Position numbers and translations under genes: made by a program | Shown here: one piece after another, positions 10,591-22,097 of the stretch | How the letters are laid out: every line of letters begins with the position of its first letter | Position numbering within the stretch: the first letter of the stretch is position 1 | Notes under the pieces: model-generated | Database searches by the model: none | What the model was told of the DNA's origin: nothing | Seen by the model: only the letters and a program-made list of their open reading frames with translations | Origin: Platanthera guangdongensis | Taxonomy: Eukaryota > Streptophyta > Magnoliopsida > Asparagales > Orchidaceae | DNA: 64,000 nucleotides | Assembly: GCA_039583875.1 (NCBI GenBank) | Contig: CM077166.1 | Span: 79,854,564 to 79,918,563 of the forward strand | Direction of reading: 5' to 3'

Positions 10591-11742
10591 CTACAACATA
10601 GACATCATATATGATGGTCTGAAAGTATGAAGCACAAGGTTAAACTTAAACTTCCTCATACCTGTCACTACATCGGGCTGGTGGATCTCTTCCTGCTGTC
10701 CAAGGTTGTAATCCCTTGGTTGCACCGGTTGGAACCGAGAAGCGCTAGACTCCACCATCTTCCCTTTCTCTGCGGCGCTGCGGTCGGAGCACACCATCTG
10801 CTCCTGCCTTGCCTCCTGCTCTGCACCTCCTTGGTTACAAAAACGAGCAATATGCCCCGACCTTACCACAGTTGAATCATGTCGGTGGCCCCTTAGAGTG
10901 CGACCCTCCGGACGTCCACTTGCTTTTCTCATCGGACTTATATGGGTGAGGCTTCTTGCACCATCTATTCCCTTCAGACTTTCCTTGATATTAAGAAGGC
11001 TTCCCTTCTCCTTTCTTGGGCGCAAAACCCTTACGACGTTGGCTTCACTCTAGAACACTCTCCAACTTCCTGTCAGCCTCAACTAGCTCATTGAAACTAG
11101 CTCTCTTCATGGCAATGAGGGGTTGTCTTAGATTCTCCCTCAGCCCATGGTAGAAGAGGTTATCCCTCTCCTCATCGTCTGCCATGGTCGTTCCCGCGTA
11201 ACAACCCAAACGAGTGAACTCCTGCACATACTCGTCCACCGTCTTATCTCACTGCATCAAGTGCAGAAATTGCCTCTAAAGGGCCAACCTCGTTGAAACA
11301 GGAATGTACTTCTTTAGGAAAGCATCCCCAAATTCTTCCATGGACGGGGTGCATTGAGGAAATTGGCGGCCGCTATGGCTCACCCACACAACTTTGCATC
11401 TCCCTCCAACATGAAAGCTGCAAACTCAGATTTCTTCTCCTCTAGCGTCTCTGCCTCCCTTAGAAGTACTTGAATCAGTGCCCACCAATCCTCCACATCA
11501 GTCGGAGTACTGACTCCCTTGAACGTCGGGGGATGAAAGCTCAGAAAATACTTCATCTGCCGGTTTCCATGCCACACAACCACCCTTTCTGACAAAGTCT
11601 CTGCTCGCTTGGCATCTCCGCCCGGCACGGCTGTCGTCGTATCCGTTGTATCAGGGGTTGCTAACTGAGTTGTCACTGCAGCTTGGGCTTCCACCATTGC
11701 TTTTGCAACCAAGCAACAGAAGTCGGTCGAGTTTACACCCAT
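10591..11742 (-). pseudogene. Gag of Tk2 (broken)
   Basis: Three open pieces on the minus strand. 11380-11742 carries the N-terminal gag with the typical FHPPTFKG...DWW motif. 11045-11239 carries EFTRLGCYAG and LRENLRQPLIAMK. 10591-11025 carries the zinc-knuckle region. The knuckle is split by one extra G near 10855: the first half (FNCGKVG) and second half (GHIARFC) lie in different frames. Gag would form virus-like particles and bind element RNA. The start is taken at the MGVNSTDF methionine, 250 bp after the primer-binding site. Confidence 0.75.
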
Positions 11743-11989
11743 GCCTAAAGGACCCTAAGCAGTAGCGCTGCTCGCTGAAAGATCTTCTCTTGGTCTCGAT
11801 GTACCCGCCTTGTTGCTTGTACTCTTAAGAAAAGCAAGGAAACAAGGAATCAGTCTCTAATCGCAAGACTCAAACATAAGGACACTCATGGTCCCGCATT
11901 ACTCTTATGTGGATAACTTCTATATGCGATACGATTATGTTAAATCGACCGCCCTAACTGACCTTGGACGCAACCTGGCTCTGATACCA
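11743..11989 (-). other. 5' leader and tRNA-Met primer-binding site of Tk2
   Basis: The minus strand reads TGGTATCAGAGC (plus coordinates 11978-11989), the standard plant LTR primer-binding site for initiator tRNA-Met. It starts 3 nt after the 5' LTR end. The leader to the gag start holds no other recognised feature. Confidence 0.85.
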
Positions 11990-11992
11990 AAT

Positions 11993-14566
11993 TGTAACAC
12001 CTCCCCTATAATGACCGTATAATATGAGTCTGGATGGGGCCCCACAACATACAGACGCTACAGCTTTAGCATTAAAAGATGCTATAACTACCCAATCTCA
12101 AAACTCGGAAGCAAACAATAGAGGAAACATCAACCAAGGCTAGAAGTTATCCACATACACAATAGTATCGCAATGACCTTATGGCCTTACAACAAAAGAG
12201 AGTACAAACTCCAAAAGTTAACATCCATAACAACGAGCATAAACACTCCTAGACTACCTCGGCATGCAAGCCGGAAAACAAAAGCATCAAGCATACAGGG
12301 CCACAAAAATATAGCTAGTACAAAACTAGAAACACTTCATGAAGCTTAGGCCTTATTGGCCGGCGAGCTAGCTCATGGTTGCGATTCTTGCCCTGTAAAA
12401 ATTTGTTGTAACATGGGTCAGCAAAGGCTGACCTCAAACTGTGTAACAAACACCTCTCCTCCCAGCCGCCCGTAACGGACCCCGGGGTACCCCTCCAACC
12501 TATAAGTCAACACTTCGTATACCATATATATAAACAAGTAAAGCACTAAAACAACATGCTTGGATGTCTCAAACAACATACACATTTTCTATGTTGAGCA
12601 TATAAATAAAAGGGGCCTACTATGCAGCATGTATGCAAAACCTGGGCTTCACCCAAGACGCCCTATCGCGTATGCTTCTAGCACATCATCAAACATCAGG
12701 GTACTTCCAATTTCCACATTGGCATTAAGCCTAAAACAAAAAGGGTACTGCAATTCCCATAACGAAATACAATCCGCCACATGAAACTCTTGCCAAGGCC
12801 CCACCCGCTCATGGTCTTAGACCCAGGCTTGCCTGCAAGCTCTGACTTCTCATGTCAGGTTTCTGTCAAACACACTGACCGATTCTAAGAACCCTTGCTG
12901 GACCCCACCCGCTCATGGCCTCATTGCCAGGGCTTGCCCCATGCTTGGAGTTCTCGTCAGTCTCACAGAAGGGGACTAGTCTCGCCGGGACACTCTCCAC
13001 ACATGACTTGCACGTCACGGGATAGCCAACCGACCATGGAGACAAATCCACGCCTTAGCACATCACAATCGATAATCATTACCCCCCAATCCCTCATTTG
13101 TACTGCAACGTCCCCATGCACTAAGGAAACCATCTACTGCCAATGCGGAGCTAACCTTGTCCACCAAGGAAACCATCTACCGCCATTGCGGAGCTAACCT
13201 TGTCCGGTTCCGGCTACACGTACTCACTCGAGAAATGGGGGAAAACACAAACATCACAAATGACATCTTGCCATAACGGATTTCTACAAAATACTTAAAG
13301 CTCGCATGCAACATCACCGAGTCAGACTAACGGTCTCGACCACGGCTTCACCCGTAATGCCTAATCAACTAACGGGGCGGATCTCTAATGCAAAAATATG
13401 TCGGGGATGAACTCAATCGATTCGGATGTTCCTCTAGAACCATGGAGACCCAAACCCCTCTCATTTGAGAGATTTGATGCCCAAAAGATTGAAAGAAAAG
13501 ATGCTAAACACGCATCCTAAAACCAAGAGGAGAAGTGTCATTTCCTTACGACCCCACTTCCTAGCCATGGGAGCTTAGCCGGATGAAAACCTTCGCAACG
13601 GTCTTGCCTCCACAGATTCGGACACGGCTCGCGATTTGGAGCACCGAAGCTTCTCCGGTAGCTGGATCTCTCCTTCACCTTCTTCCTTGCTGTCCCTTCT
13701 CTCTAGAACTTAGAAAGAGAGTACTTGATGAAGAATGAGGGTTTCCAAACCCTATTCCCGGACATTACTCAGCAAGGAAGGCCCTGGACCATCAGATCTC
13801 ACTAGAAGGAAACTGAACGGCCACGATCCGAACTTAAAACCAAAACACTTAGGCCAAACACGTCTTGCGACACGCCCGTGTGCAAGGCCGTGTGCCTCAA
13901 TCGACGCCGAAACCATCACACCTACAAAAGTACACGGGCACTGAACACACCCGTGTCACATCTGACACGCCCGTGTCACGCAGTACACGCCCGTGTGTAT
14001 GTGCGTGTTCCTCCATCAACACAGGACCAAACACAACCAGAGTAGAACACGGGTACTCGACACGCCCATGTCACATTTGACACGCCCGTGTCTAACATGA
14101 ACACGCCTGGGCTCCAGGCCGTGTCTATCCTCTCACACGGCCCGACCAATAACCCAAGCAGGACATAGCTTGGGACACGCCCGTGTCTCAGGCTGTGTTC
14201 AGAATCACGACTATCGTCGACTGCCTTTTTGTCAACTTCGCGAAAAATTCGTGGAACACGCGCATGACACGGCCTTGGACACACCCGTGTCCCAGACCGT
14301 GTTCCCTGTCTCGACACTTCGTCAAGAGAAAATCGTCGACTTCTCAGGCTCTCGACGAACCCGGGCACGACATGGCCATGGACTAAGTCGTGTTCACTGT
14401 CTCGACACTTCATTAAGACAAGTTCGTCGACCACCCCAGTTCTTCGTTGAACCCGAGCATGACACGGTCAGGGACACGCCCGTATCCCAGGCCGTGTAAC
14501 CCTCACCAAGACCCAAACTTGGCTCTAAATGTTGTCCGTCCCTCTTTCGAATTATGGGGCGTTACA
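11993..14566 (-). repeat. 5' LTR of Tk2
   Basis: A 2574-bp LTR with ends TGTAAC...GTTACA, flanked by the primer-binding site on one side and copia A gag sequence on the other. It contains the GACACG...CGTGTC array (13865-14480) in U3, followed by a long R/U5 region with no coding potential. The right flank begins GCAGG; the matching left flank is lost with the 3' LTR. Confidence 0.85.
13865..14480 (-). promoter_or_regulatory. GACACG(G/C)(G/C)CGTGTC palindrome array in the Tk2 U3
   Basis: Around twenty copies of the hyphenated palindrome GACACGCCCGTGTC and variants occur, some as CACGGCC...GGCCGTG pairs, interspersed with CGTCGACGAA-type short repeats. They occupy the U3 part of the LTR, upstream of the inferred transcription start. 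A promoter-proximal enhancer role is inferred from position only. Confidence 0.6.
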
Positions 14567-14815
14567 GCAGGAGTGACTATCTTTGAAGGAGATAGTGAAG
14601 CACTTTTCACGGCCAAGAAGAAGAAGAGATGGGAAGGGAAGAAGAAGAACACTGCTGCTAAAAATGATCTTTCAACTTCTTATCATTCAGAGAGGAGCGC
14701 TACTCCGAAGAAGGATTGGAAGAGGAACATGAATTGCTACAGGTGTCATCAGCGGGGAAACTTCAAGCATGACTGCAAGGTCAAACTGCAGCCTGGGCAT
14801 ACTGCAGGCAAGTAG
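14567..14815 (+). pseudogene. Gag C-terminus of copia A with altered zinc knuckle
   Basis: The open stretch encodes a Lys-rich segment followed by a CCHC-type knuckle at 14735-14776 (CYRCHQRGNFKHDC). At the position normally His (Gly-His) the sequence has Asn, so metal binding is probably lost. The N-terminal gag is cut off by the Tk2 insertion. Confidence 0.7.
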
Positions 14816-14824
14816 GAAGCTTGC

Positions 14825-15313
14825 TTGAGTACTGAAGAAGTTGGTTGGGGCGGAGCTTTCATGACGTGCACTTATGTCCGTGCTTTGTCCGTTGTCGACC
14901 TCAATGATGAGTGGATCGTGGTCTCCAGGTGTGGTCATCACCTCACCAGAGAAAAGTCGAAGTTCTCTTCTCTGCAAGCCTACTCAAGTAACGAAGCTAT
15001 CATAATTGCTGATAATACTGTTTACGTAGTAGAGAAGGTGGGGGTTGTGTCTTTGGGTAGTGATAAGGGGCCACTCACGTTAAAGAGTGTGTATCACGTA
15101 CCGGGCATGGAGAAGAACCTCTTCTCTGTGACCAATGCGATAGACGTGGGTTATCACATTCTGTTTGGGCCAACAGAAGTGAAGTTCCTTCGCAGCGTAT
15201 CAGCTGTAAAGGCTGATGTTGCTCATGTTGGGATGAGAGTTAAGAACTTGTTTGTTCTTGCATCAAACTCTTACATTGATCGGATGAGGGCAAACGATAA
15301 TGCTGCTATATGA
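14825..15313 (+). pseudogene. Copia A protease, catalytic Asp lost
   Basis: The copia protease block is recognisable (WIV.S.CGHHLT..KSKFSS, then VYHVPGMEKNLFSV), but the catalytic Asp-Ser-Gly is read as Val-Ser-Arg at about 14914-14922. It would cleave gag-pol. The frame is open to 15313, where a TGA precedes the integrase zinc-binding region (HERLGHVG). Confidence 0.75.
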
Positions 15314-16345
15314 CATGAGAGGCTGGGGCATGTAGGAATGGATAAATTGAATGCTATGGAAAATAGGAGCCTTGTGAGAGGCTTGCCTAAGCTGTCTTCC
15401 TTTGGTGACAGTCACGTTTACGTGGGATGTCAGTACAGTAAGGCTCATCGCCTTCTGTTTGATAAGTCACAAACGAAAAGCAAGAGACCATTAGAGTGTA
15501 TCCATGGTGACTTGATGGGACCAACCGTCACTGCTATCCTTGGTGGTAGCAGATACATGCTTGTGTTGATTGATGACTACTCAAGATATACTTGGGTTTA
15601 TTTCTTGAAGGAGAAGTCAGAAGCTTTCCAGGTGTTTGTGGAGTTCAAGGAGCTAGTGGAGGGCCGGCTTGGCCTGCAAATCAAGAAGTTTAGATTAGAC
15701 AACGGTGGTGAGTTTGTCTCCTCTGAGTTTTCTAACTTCTATAGGAAGCATGGGATCCAGAGTTAGCTTACTTGTGCTCATATTCCATAATAAAATGCAG
15801 TAGCGGAGTGGAAGATCCGTGATCTAACAGAAACCTGCAAGTGTTGGCTTCTTGCGAAAGACATTCCTAGGTCCTTCTGGGCAGAGGGGATGTCTTGTAC
15901 TTCTTACATTATCAATCGAATGCCGCTCAGCCCGATCAACATGAAGTCTCCTTTTGAGATGTTGCTGAAGGAGAAGCCAAGTGTGGAACACCTTCGGGTG
16001 TCTGGATCAACTTACTATGTGCATATCACGGATGCTTCAAGGATAAATCTTGATGCAAAGGTAAGGAAGCTTGTCTTTGTTGGCTATGATGAGCGAAAGA
16101 AGGGATGGAAATGAATGGATCCTGCGACGAAGAAGTTTGTTGTATCAAGAGACGTGGTCTTTGATGAACTGACGTCGTATGGAGGTGGGTCAGTTGATCT
16201 CCCAGAGAGCAAGGTTGATGAAGTGCAGAAGGTGGCTGCTGAAGTTTTGGAAGAGGAACTTGTTGTTTCACAAGCAGCTCCTATTGCTTTAAGCTCTAGT
16301 GCTAAGGCTTCTGGCTCTGGAAGTAGGGGGAGCATTGCTTAAGGC
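15314..16345 (+). pseudogene. Copia A integrase
   Basis: The GAG-pre-integrase/zinc region (HERLGHVGMDKL, ending C..S KAHRL) is at 15317-15460. The core follows, with the first Asp (HGDLMGP) near 15508 and the second (RLDNGGEF) near 15695. An in-frame stop occurs at about 15764, and the catalytic Glu region (about 15790-15810) is scrambled. The C-terminal core (YIINRMPLSPINMKSPFEML) and the copia linker (VFVGY..., DVVFDEL) continue to 16342. At least three in-frame stops and one frame change make it inactive. Confidence 0.8.
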
Positions 16346-16369
16346 TTTCCCGAAGTTGGAGCTGAGCCT

Positions 16370-17257
16370 GAAGAAGCAATGGAGGTGGTGAGCAAGGAGC
16401 AGACCCTTTGGAGATCAAATAGGGTTGTTAAGCCACCAGCTCGGTACTGTGATGAGAATGCAATGAGTTTTGTCTCCTGCTTCTTTGCAGGTCCTCTAGA
16501 TGAGCGAGAGCCTGCAAACTTCAATGAGGCCACTGGTGTCAATGATTAAGAAGATGCCATGAAGGAGGAGATCTCTGCTCTCATGAAGAATGAAACTTTG
16601 GATCTTGTGCCCAAGGTTGATGGTATTACTCCAGTGACTTACAACTGGGTGTACAAGTTGAAGAAGAAGGCTGATGGGAGCATTGATAGATACAAAGCTC
16701 GCATGGTTGCTCGAGGATTCTCACAACAGTATGGAGAAGACGATGAGGAGAAATTTAGTCCAGTTGCAAAGATGACTTTGGTTCGGGTGGTGATCGCCTT
16801 GGCTGCTTGCAAGGGATGGAGAATGTGGCAGCTTGATGTGAAGAATGCTTTTCTTTATGGAGAAATTGATAAGGACATCTTCATGGATCAACCACTTGGT
16901 TTTGTTTCTAAAGTTCATCCGGACTATGTATGAAAACTAAGGAAGGCTCTCTACGGGTTGAAGAAAGCTCCTAGAGCTTTGTATGGGAAGATATCAGAGT
17001 ATCTTCAATTCTGCGGTTATCTTGCTTCCAACTCGGATTCCAGCATGTTCATCAAGAAGGAGGGAGAGCTGTAAGTCTTGGTCATGTTTTATGTTGATGA
17101 TATGATCATCACAGGGAATTCAGAGGAGGAGGTGGCTAGGCTCAGGGATGAGCTAGCTATTCGCTTTGAGATGAAAAACTTGGGAGAGCTTCATCACTTT
17201 CTTGGTCTAGAAGTGGAGAGGAAGAAGAGCGGGATACTCATTTTCAAGAAAGGATAT
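16370..17257 (+). pseudogene. Copia A reverse transcriptase, 5' part
   Basis: Copia-type RT (RVT_2) with WVYKLKKKADG, YKARMVARGFSQ, QLDVKNAFLYGE, LRKALYGLKKAPRA and catalytic FYVDDMIITG (17087-17116), then RFEMKNLGELHHFLGLE. Stops interrupt it at about 16547, 16931 and 17072. The coding sequence runs straight into the Athila-type insertion: the codons for KKGY end at 17257, the last base of the GATAT duplication. Confidence 0.85.
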
Positions 17258-19025
17258 TGATAGTGTGTTTTGTATTTAAGCTATTAGAGTTTTTTTACGT
17301 CTTTTATTGTGCAAATCTTGTCTTATTAGCTTATATGTCCCTTCTTCTTGTGTTTATTTATGTGACTAATGTTTTTGAGCTCTTTTGTAGGTTTTCTCAA
17401 GTTTCAGCCAAAATGACCTGACACGGCCACCAACACGGCCGTGTCGTGGGGCGTGTCACCTATTCCCAAAGAATCAACCACTAGAGGAAAGTCCAGAGTT
17501 CATCACGACCAGGACATAGCCTCAAACACGGCCGTGTCGCTGGCCGTGTCTCCTGCCGTGTCAAGCTATCTGTGTCAACATGGATCGTGTCACCAAGAGT
17601 CGATGAATTTCCAGAGCAGGACACGACCACCAACACGGCCATGTCGCCAGGCGTGTCGCCACCTACTCAGCGCATGCAGCCCGCCATTAATGTGCCCCCA
17701 TCAAAGCCCATCAACCGCAGAGGACACGACCACCAACACGACCGTGTCGTTCGCCGTGTCAGCATGGGCGTGCCCGCCAGTCAGCGTTACAATGATCATT
17801 TCCCACCAGAACCAGATCTCGAAGTCAACCAGCTCGTGACACGGCCACCAACACGGCCGTATCGTCGGCCGTATCGTCGGCCGTGTCACCTCCTCTTGAA
17901 TTTCTATAAATTCAGACCCCCCTTAAGTCCATATAACTTTTTGGAGTGTGTAAGGAGGTGCTGCCCTTTTGTTTTCTAAAGGTTTTCATGCTTTCTCTCT
18001 CTCTCTATCTCTCTCTCTCTCTCTTTCTCATTTTAGTTTTTCCTAATTTGAGTTAAGTTTAAGCTTTTGTATTAGCCTTTGTAATTGCTTTAGTTGCTAA
18101 TGGTAGGGATAGAATAGGATTTTACTTTTCATGTACTTGTAATCTCTTGTTTTCATTAATAAAGAAGTGTTGTTTTCTCTTCCCTTTCTACATTGTGTTC
18201 TTTATGCATCGCTACTCATTCCCACCTCCTCCACTTCACCATGATTAACTAATCCTCCTTGTACTCGATCTTGATGATCCGAGATTCGAGTGATTAAGTT
18301 ATGATATTTTGAGTTTATATTTTCTTTTAAAGGTTTAGCCTTGAATTATTCTTGATTTTTCATGGGTTGGAGATATATCATCGATATATGTTCTCCACCT
18401 TTGCTTTCATTCTTGGCTAGCCGAGAGGCCGATAGATTGAAGTAAGCACTCAAGATTAAAGGGAGTTGTACGCACCCCTTGAGAGAGGCAGACGTCCAAA
18501 TCTCCCGGATTGGAGTAAAATCCAATAGTGGGGTTCACCGCGTAAAGCGAGCTTTAGGACTCCGATTTAGACGAGAGTTGGCCAGACCTTCCTAAACTCA
18601 GTTGGGCACGACTTCGAGAGAATCATGTTTAAGCTTTAGGAACCTCCACGGTCAAGGACCTTTACCCTATTACGCTTAGGTTTATTTATCGTGTTTTTAA
18701 TCGACTCTTGCCAGGTGATTCTTGATCGAGTGGATTTCCTTCTCATTGTTCTAACCCTTCAGTGTAATAGTTTTTTTATGCTCTCTTTATTTTTATTGCA
18801 AGTAGTCCTCTTTTTTATACAATATTTCCTTTAGTGCATTTACTTTTCTTTTAACCTAAGATTTACGTCGATAAAATAATAGCCTTCGTGTGAGTAAGCT
18901 TACTCAACAGTTCCCGGATTTTAATACGACACTTATGTCCCCTTACTACAGTTCGATAGGTATACTTGCCTAGTTGGATTGCTAGTTCGACCGCTCTCTT
19001 TTCTTAAGCGTTGGCCGGACCATCA
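17258..19025 (+). repeat. 5' LTR of the Athila-type element
   Basis: 1768 bp. It contains GACACGGCC...GGCCGTGTC palindromes (17410-17890), a TATA box (CTATAAATTC, 17904-17912), a CT microsatellite (17995-18030), and an R/U5 region with AATAAA-like strings near 18155. The homologous 3' LTR is at 26771-28550. Confidence 0.92.
17410..17912 (+). promoter_or_regulatory. ACACGGCCGTGT palindrome array and TATA box, Athila LTR
   Basis: Repeated GACACGGCCACCAACACGG and ACACGGCCGTGTCG units fill 17410-17890, and CTATAAATTC follows within about 15 bp. The same array is in the 3' LTR at 26930-27400, with CTATAAATTC at about 27407. Promoter function is inferred from the layout. Confidence 0.65.
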
Positions 19026-19028
19026 AGT

Positions 19029-19048
19029 TTTTGGCGTCGTTGCCCGGG
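19029..19048 (+). other. Primer-binding site of the Athila-type element
   Basis: TTTTGGCGTCGTTGCCCGGG begins 3 nt after the LTR end. It is close to the standard Athila/Tat string TTGGCGCCGTTGCCGGGG, with a few substitutions. Confidence 0.75.
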
Positions 19049-19387
19049 ATCAACTTTCGTTGATAAATTGAAAACACGAATCTATTAATTTTATCATTTC
19101 TCTTTCTCATCCTCCTTCTAAATTTTTTTTTTTAAAAAAAATTTAGTACCGCTCTTAATAGAAAACCGCTTCATAATTTTTCTACACCACCTAAAACTCT
19201 CGAAAAGGGCAAAGCGATTTTAAGTGCCGCTATCTTTTCTAGTACCTTGGGAACCCTTCACCGGGTAGCCATTGGGAAGTTCGGGAGTTAAAACATAACT
19301 TAAAAAAATTCTATTTCAAAAAAAAATTAGTAACTCTCTTTTTCTAGTTTTTTTATTTCTCTTTCTTTTCTTCTCTTCTTCTAGTGT

Positions 19388-20480
19388 ATGACCCACGGGA
19401 GTCCGTCGGTTATTTTGGACCTGGACCACGAAATTGAGCGTATTCTTCGGAGAAGATCACGATTTCAAGGTCATACTTTCCAAATATCGGTTGAGGATTC
19501 CGAGTCAGTTTCTACTTTGAGAATGGAAGAACCCCACGTGGAGGAAGTCGTGCAAAGGCCTATGTCTTATTATGCACGACCGAATCTCGAGGGTACTGAA
19601 TCTAGCATAGTTCACCCTGCAATAGCAAATAATAATTTCGAACTGAAGCCTAGCATAATTCAAATGGTACAAAAGTATGTGCAATTTGACGGACTTCAAG
19701 ATGATGATCCGAACACACATATAGCAAGCTTTCTTGAGATTTGTGACACCTTCAAGATAAATGGTGTCACAAATGATGCTATTAGGCTAAGATTATTTCC
19801 CTTCTCCCTTAGAACTAAGGCTAAGCAGTGGCTGAGCACTCTACCTAAAAATAGCATCATAACTTGGACTCAATTAACTGAAATTTTTTGGCAAAGTATT
19901 TTCCACCAGCTAAAACTGCAGAACTTAGGAACGACATTTCTGCCTTTGGACAAATAGACTCTGAAACCCTTTATGAAACCTGGGAAAGATTTAAAGAATT
20001 ATTAAAATGATGCCCACATCACGCTCTGCCTGTATGGTTACAAGTGCAGACATTTTATAACAGGCTAAATCAAAGTACAAAGCAAATGATAGACGCGGCT
20101 TCTTGTGGTACTTTAAACTATAAGACCCCGGAAGCAGCTCTTGAGCTTTTTGAGGACATGACAATGAACACCTACCAGTGGAATGTGCCTAGGTCCAGTC
20201 GAAAAAAACCTGCAGGTATCTTTGAAGTGGACAACGTCTACCATCTAGCTCCGCAAGTAGAAATATAAAGCAAAAACAATTACGGAGATGACTGCTGCCT
20301 CCGCCCCTCAAGTATGGTAATCTGCAACTCCTGCTCCAGAACACATAGATTTTTTTAATAATAATATGCCTAGAAATGCTTTTAATAATTTTTTGCTGCT
20401 AATTTTCATCCTCCTGGTTTTGTTTTTCAAAATAGTTATAATCCTGCTTTAAGAAATCACCCAAATTTTTCGTGGAGTAA
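19388..20480 (+). pseudogene. Athila-type gag
   Basis: The first open stretch (19388-19957, 189 codons) has the Athila gag signature: an N-terminal region, FELKPSIIQMVQ, FDGLQDDDPNTHIASFLEICDTF, IRLRLFPFSLRTKAKQWLSTLP. A frameshift near 19940 moves it to the frame of 20044-20268 (FYNRLNQSTKQMIDAASCG, a conserved gag block). A low-quality region follows to 20480. Gag would form particles in the cytoplasm. The leader from the PBS to the ATG is about 340 bp. Confidence 0.85.
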
Positions 20481-20484
20481 TCCA

Positions 20485-21879
20485 TTGAACGCAATGCGCC
20501 CACCACCACAAAATGATTTTTCTGCACTGCCTCCACCTCTTCAGAACTTTCCAAAACCTCCATGCTTGGAGGAGTTACTTTATAAATATATCACCACAAA
20601 TGACGCTACTATAAGAACCTTCACTGGGTCCGTAAAAAGTCTAGAAAATCAAGTAGGACAACTCACAAAACTAATTTCTGAGCGACCCGCAGGGTCTTTT
20701 CCTTCCAATACCGAGCCCAACCCGAGAGAGCAAGAGAAAGCTATAACTCTTTGGAGTGGGAAGCAAGTTCTCGGTGTGGTAAGTGAAGAGCCCGAGGCAA
20801 TCTCCGCTCCCACTTTAAAAAATCAAAGCTCCGCTCCGGTTTTAAAAATTCCACCCTCTACTGAAAAGGTTATCACCCCTGTTTTAGAAAATGAACTCAC
20901 TCCACCACCCACCTTTAAAAATAATCCAACCCTGACATACCCTTCTGAACTTAATAAACAATATCAGGACGATCAATACACCAATTTCTTAGAAATGTTT
21001 AAACAAATCCACATAAATCTGCCCTTTCACGAAGCGATATCCCAGATGACGAAGTACAGTAAGTATCTTAAGGACCTCCTGATCAACAAGAAGAAGTTAG
21101 AGAACCTTTCGCATGTCACGTTAAATGTCGAGTGCTCGGCGGTCTTGACAAACGGTTTACCAAAGAAAATCATTGACCCGGGTAGTTTTTCTATTCCGTG
21201 TGTCTTTGGTGGTCTTTTTGTCAAGCACTTATTAGCCGACTTAGGTGCGAGTATTAAACTGATGCCCCTCTCATTGTTTAAGAAGTTAGGATTTGGTAAC
21301 CTCAACCCCACATGCATGATTATCCAGCTAGCCGATAGATCTGTCAAGTACCCGTTAGGAATCGTGGAGGATGTCATAGTTAAAGTCGACAAGTTCATCT
21401 TCCCGGTGGACTTTTTCATATTGGACATCGAATAAGACGTCGAGGTTCCCCTGATCCTTGGCCGACCCTTCCTTGCCACCTCTCGAGCCATCATTGATGT
21501 AAGCAATGGTAAGCTCTTCCTTCGCGTAGGTGACGACGAAGTAACTTTCTCTATCACCCCCTCGATGAAGAACACCCTAGCAAATGATGACTCTTGTTTT
21601 TTCATAGATGCCCTAAGTGAAGTATCCTCCTGTCGCCTCTCTGATTTTGAAAAACAATTTTCTGATTTTTGTTCCTCCTCTACTCCTCCAACTGAATCGC
21701 TACACCTAAGTGAAGAATCCTCCTATCACCTCTCTGAATTTGAAAAAGAATTTTCTGATTTTTGTTCCTCTTCTACTCTTCCAACTGCATTGCTACAAGA
21801 AGCCGCCATGGCCGCTAGCCCCACCCCTTTTAATTTTATACATAAAAAAGTCTACGATTACATAGTTTTTGAAAAATAA
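20485..21879 (+). pseudogene. Athila-type gag end and protease
   Basis: 316 open codons (20485-21435) begin with a Pro-rich gag tail, then QVGQLTKLISERPAG, and reach the protease, whose active-site region reads LADLGASIKLMPLSLF (Asp-Leu-Gly-Ala-Ser, normal for this lineage) at about 21234-21285. A TAA at 21433-21435 interrupts it before VPLILGRPFLAT; the same frame continues to 21879. That tail holds a 31-residue segment present twice (21616-21801). The domain order fits Athila. Confidence 0.8.
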
Positions 21880-22097
21880 AGAATTTTTAAAACCTCGTAT
21901 GAATACTCCCTACCCTGGAATTGAAAGAACTACCTGAGCATCTTAGATACGCTTTCTTAGAAAAGGACTCCAAGCTACCCGTCAAAGTTTCGGCCTACCT
22001 CACGGATCTGCAAAATGATAAACTCCTTTTAGTTTTACGTAAGCATCATTGAGATATCGCTTGGCAGATATCTGATATCAAGGGCATAAGCCCATCT

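Larger units (their letters stand above)
6960..14566 (-). mobile_element. Tekay/Del-like chromovirus, near full length (Tk2)
   Basis: Minus-strand element with 5' LTR (14566 to 11993), tRNA-Met primer-binding site, gag, protease, RT, RNase H, integrase with chromodomain remains, PPT and the first 183 bp of the 3' LTR. LTR starts match in both copies (TGTAACGCCCC). The order gag-PR-RT-RH-IN plus chromodomain is diagnostic of chromoviruses. It interrupts copia element A: A's gag sequence begins directly at 14567. Multiple frameshifts and stops make it inactive. Confidence 0.85.

Noticed and set aside
13865..14480. Plus-strand ORFs across the Tk2 LTR encoding His/Arg/Thr-rich peptides
   Set aside because: Translation of the GACACGCCCGTGTC repeats; on the strand opposite to the element and inside U3.
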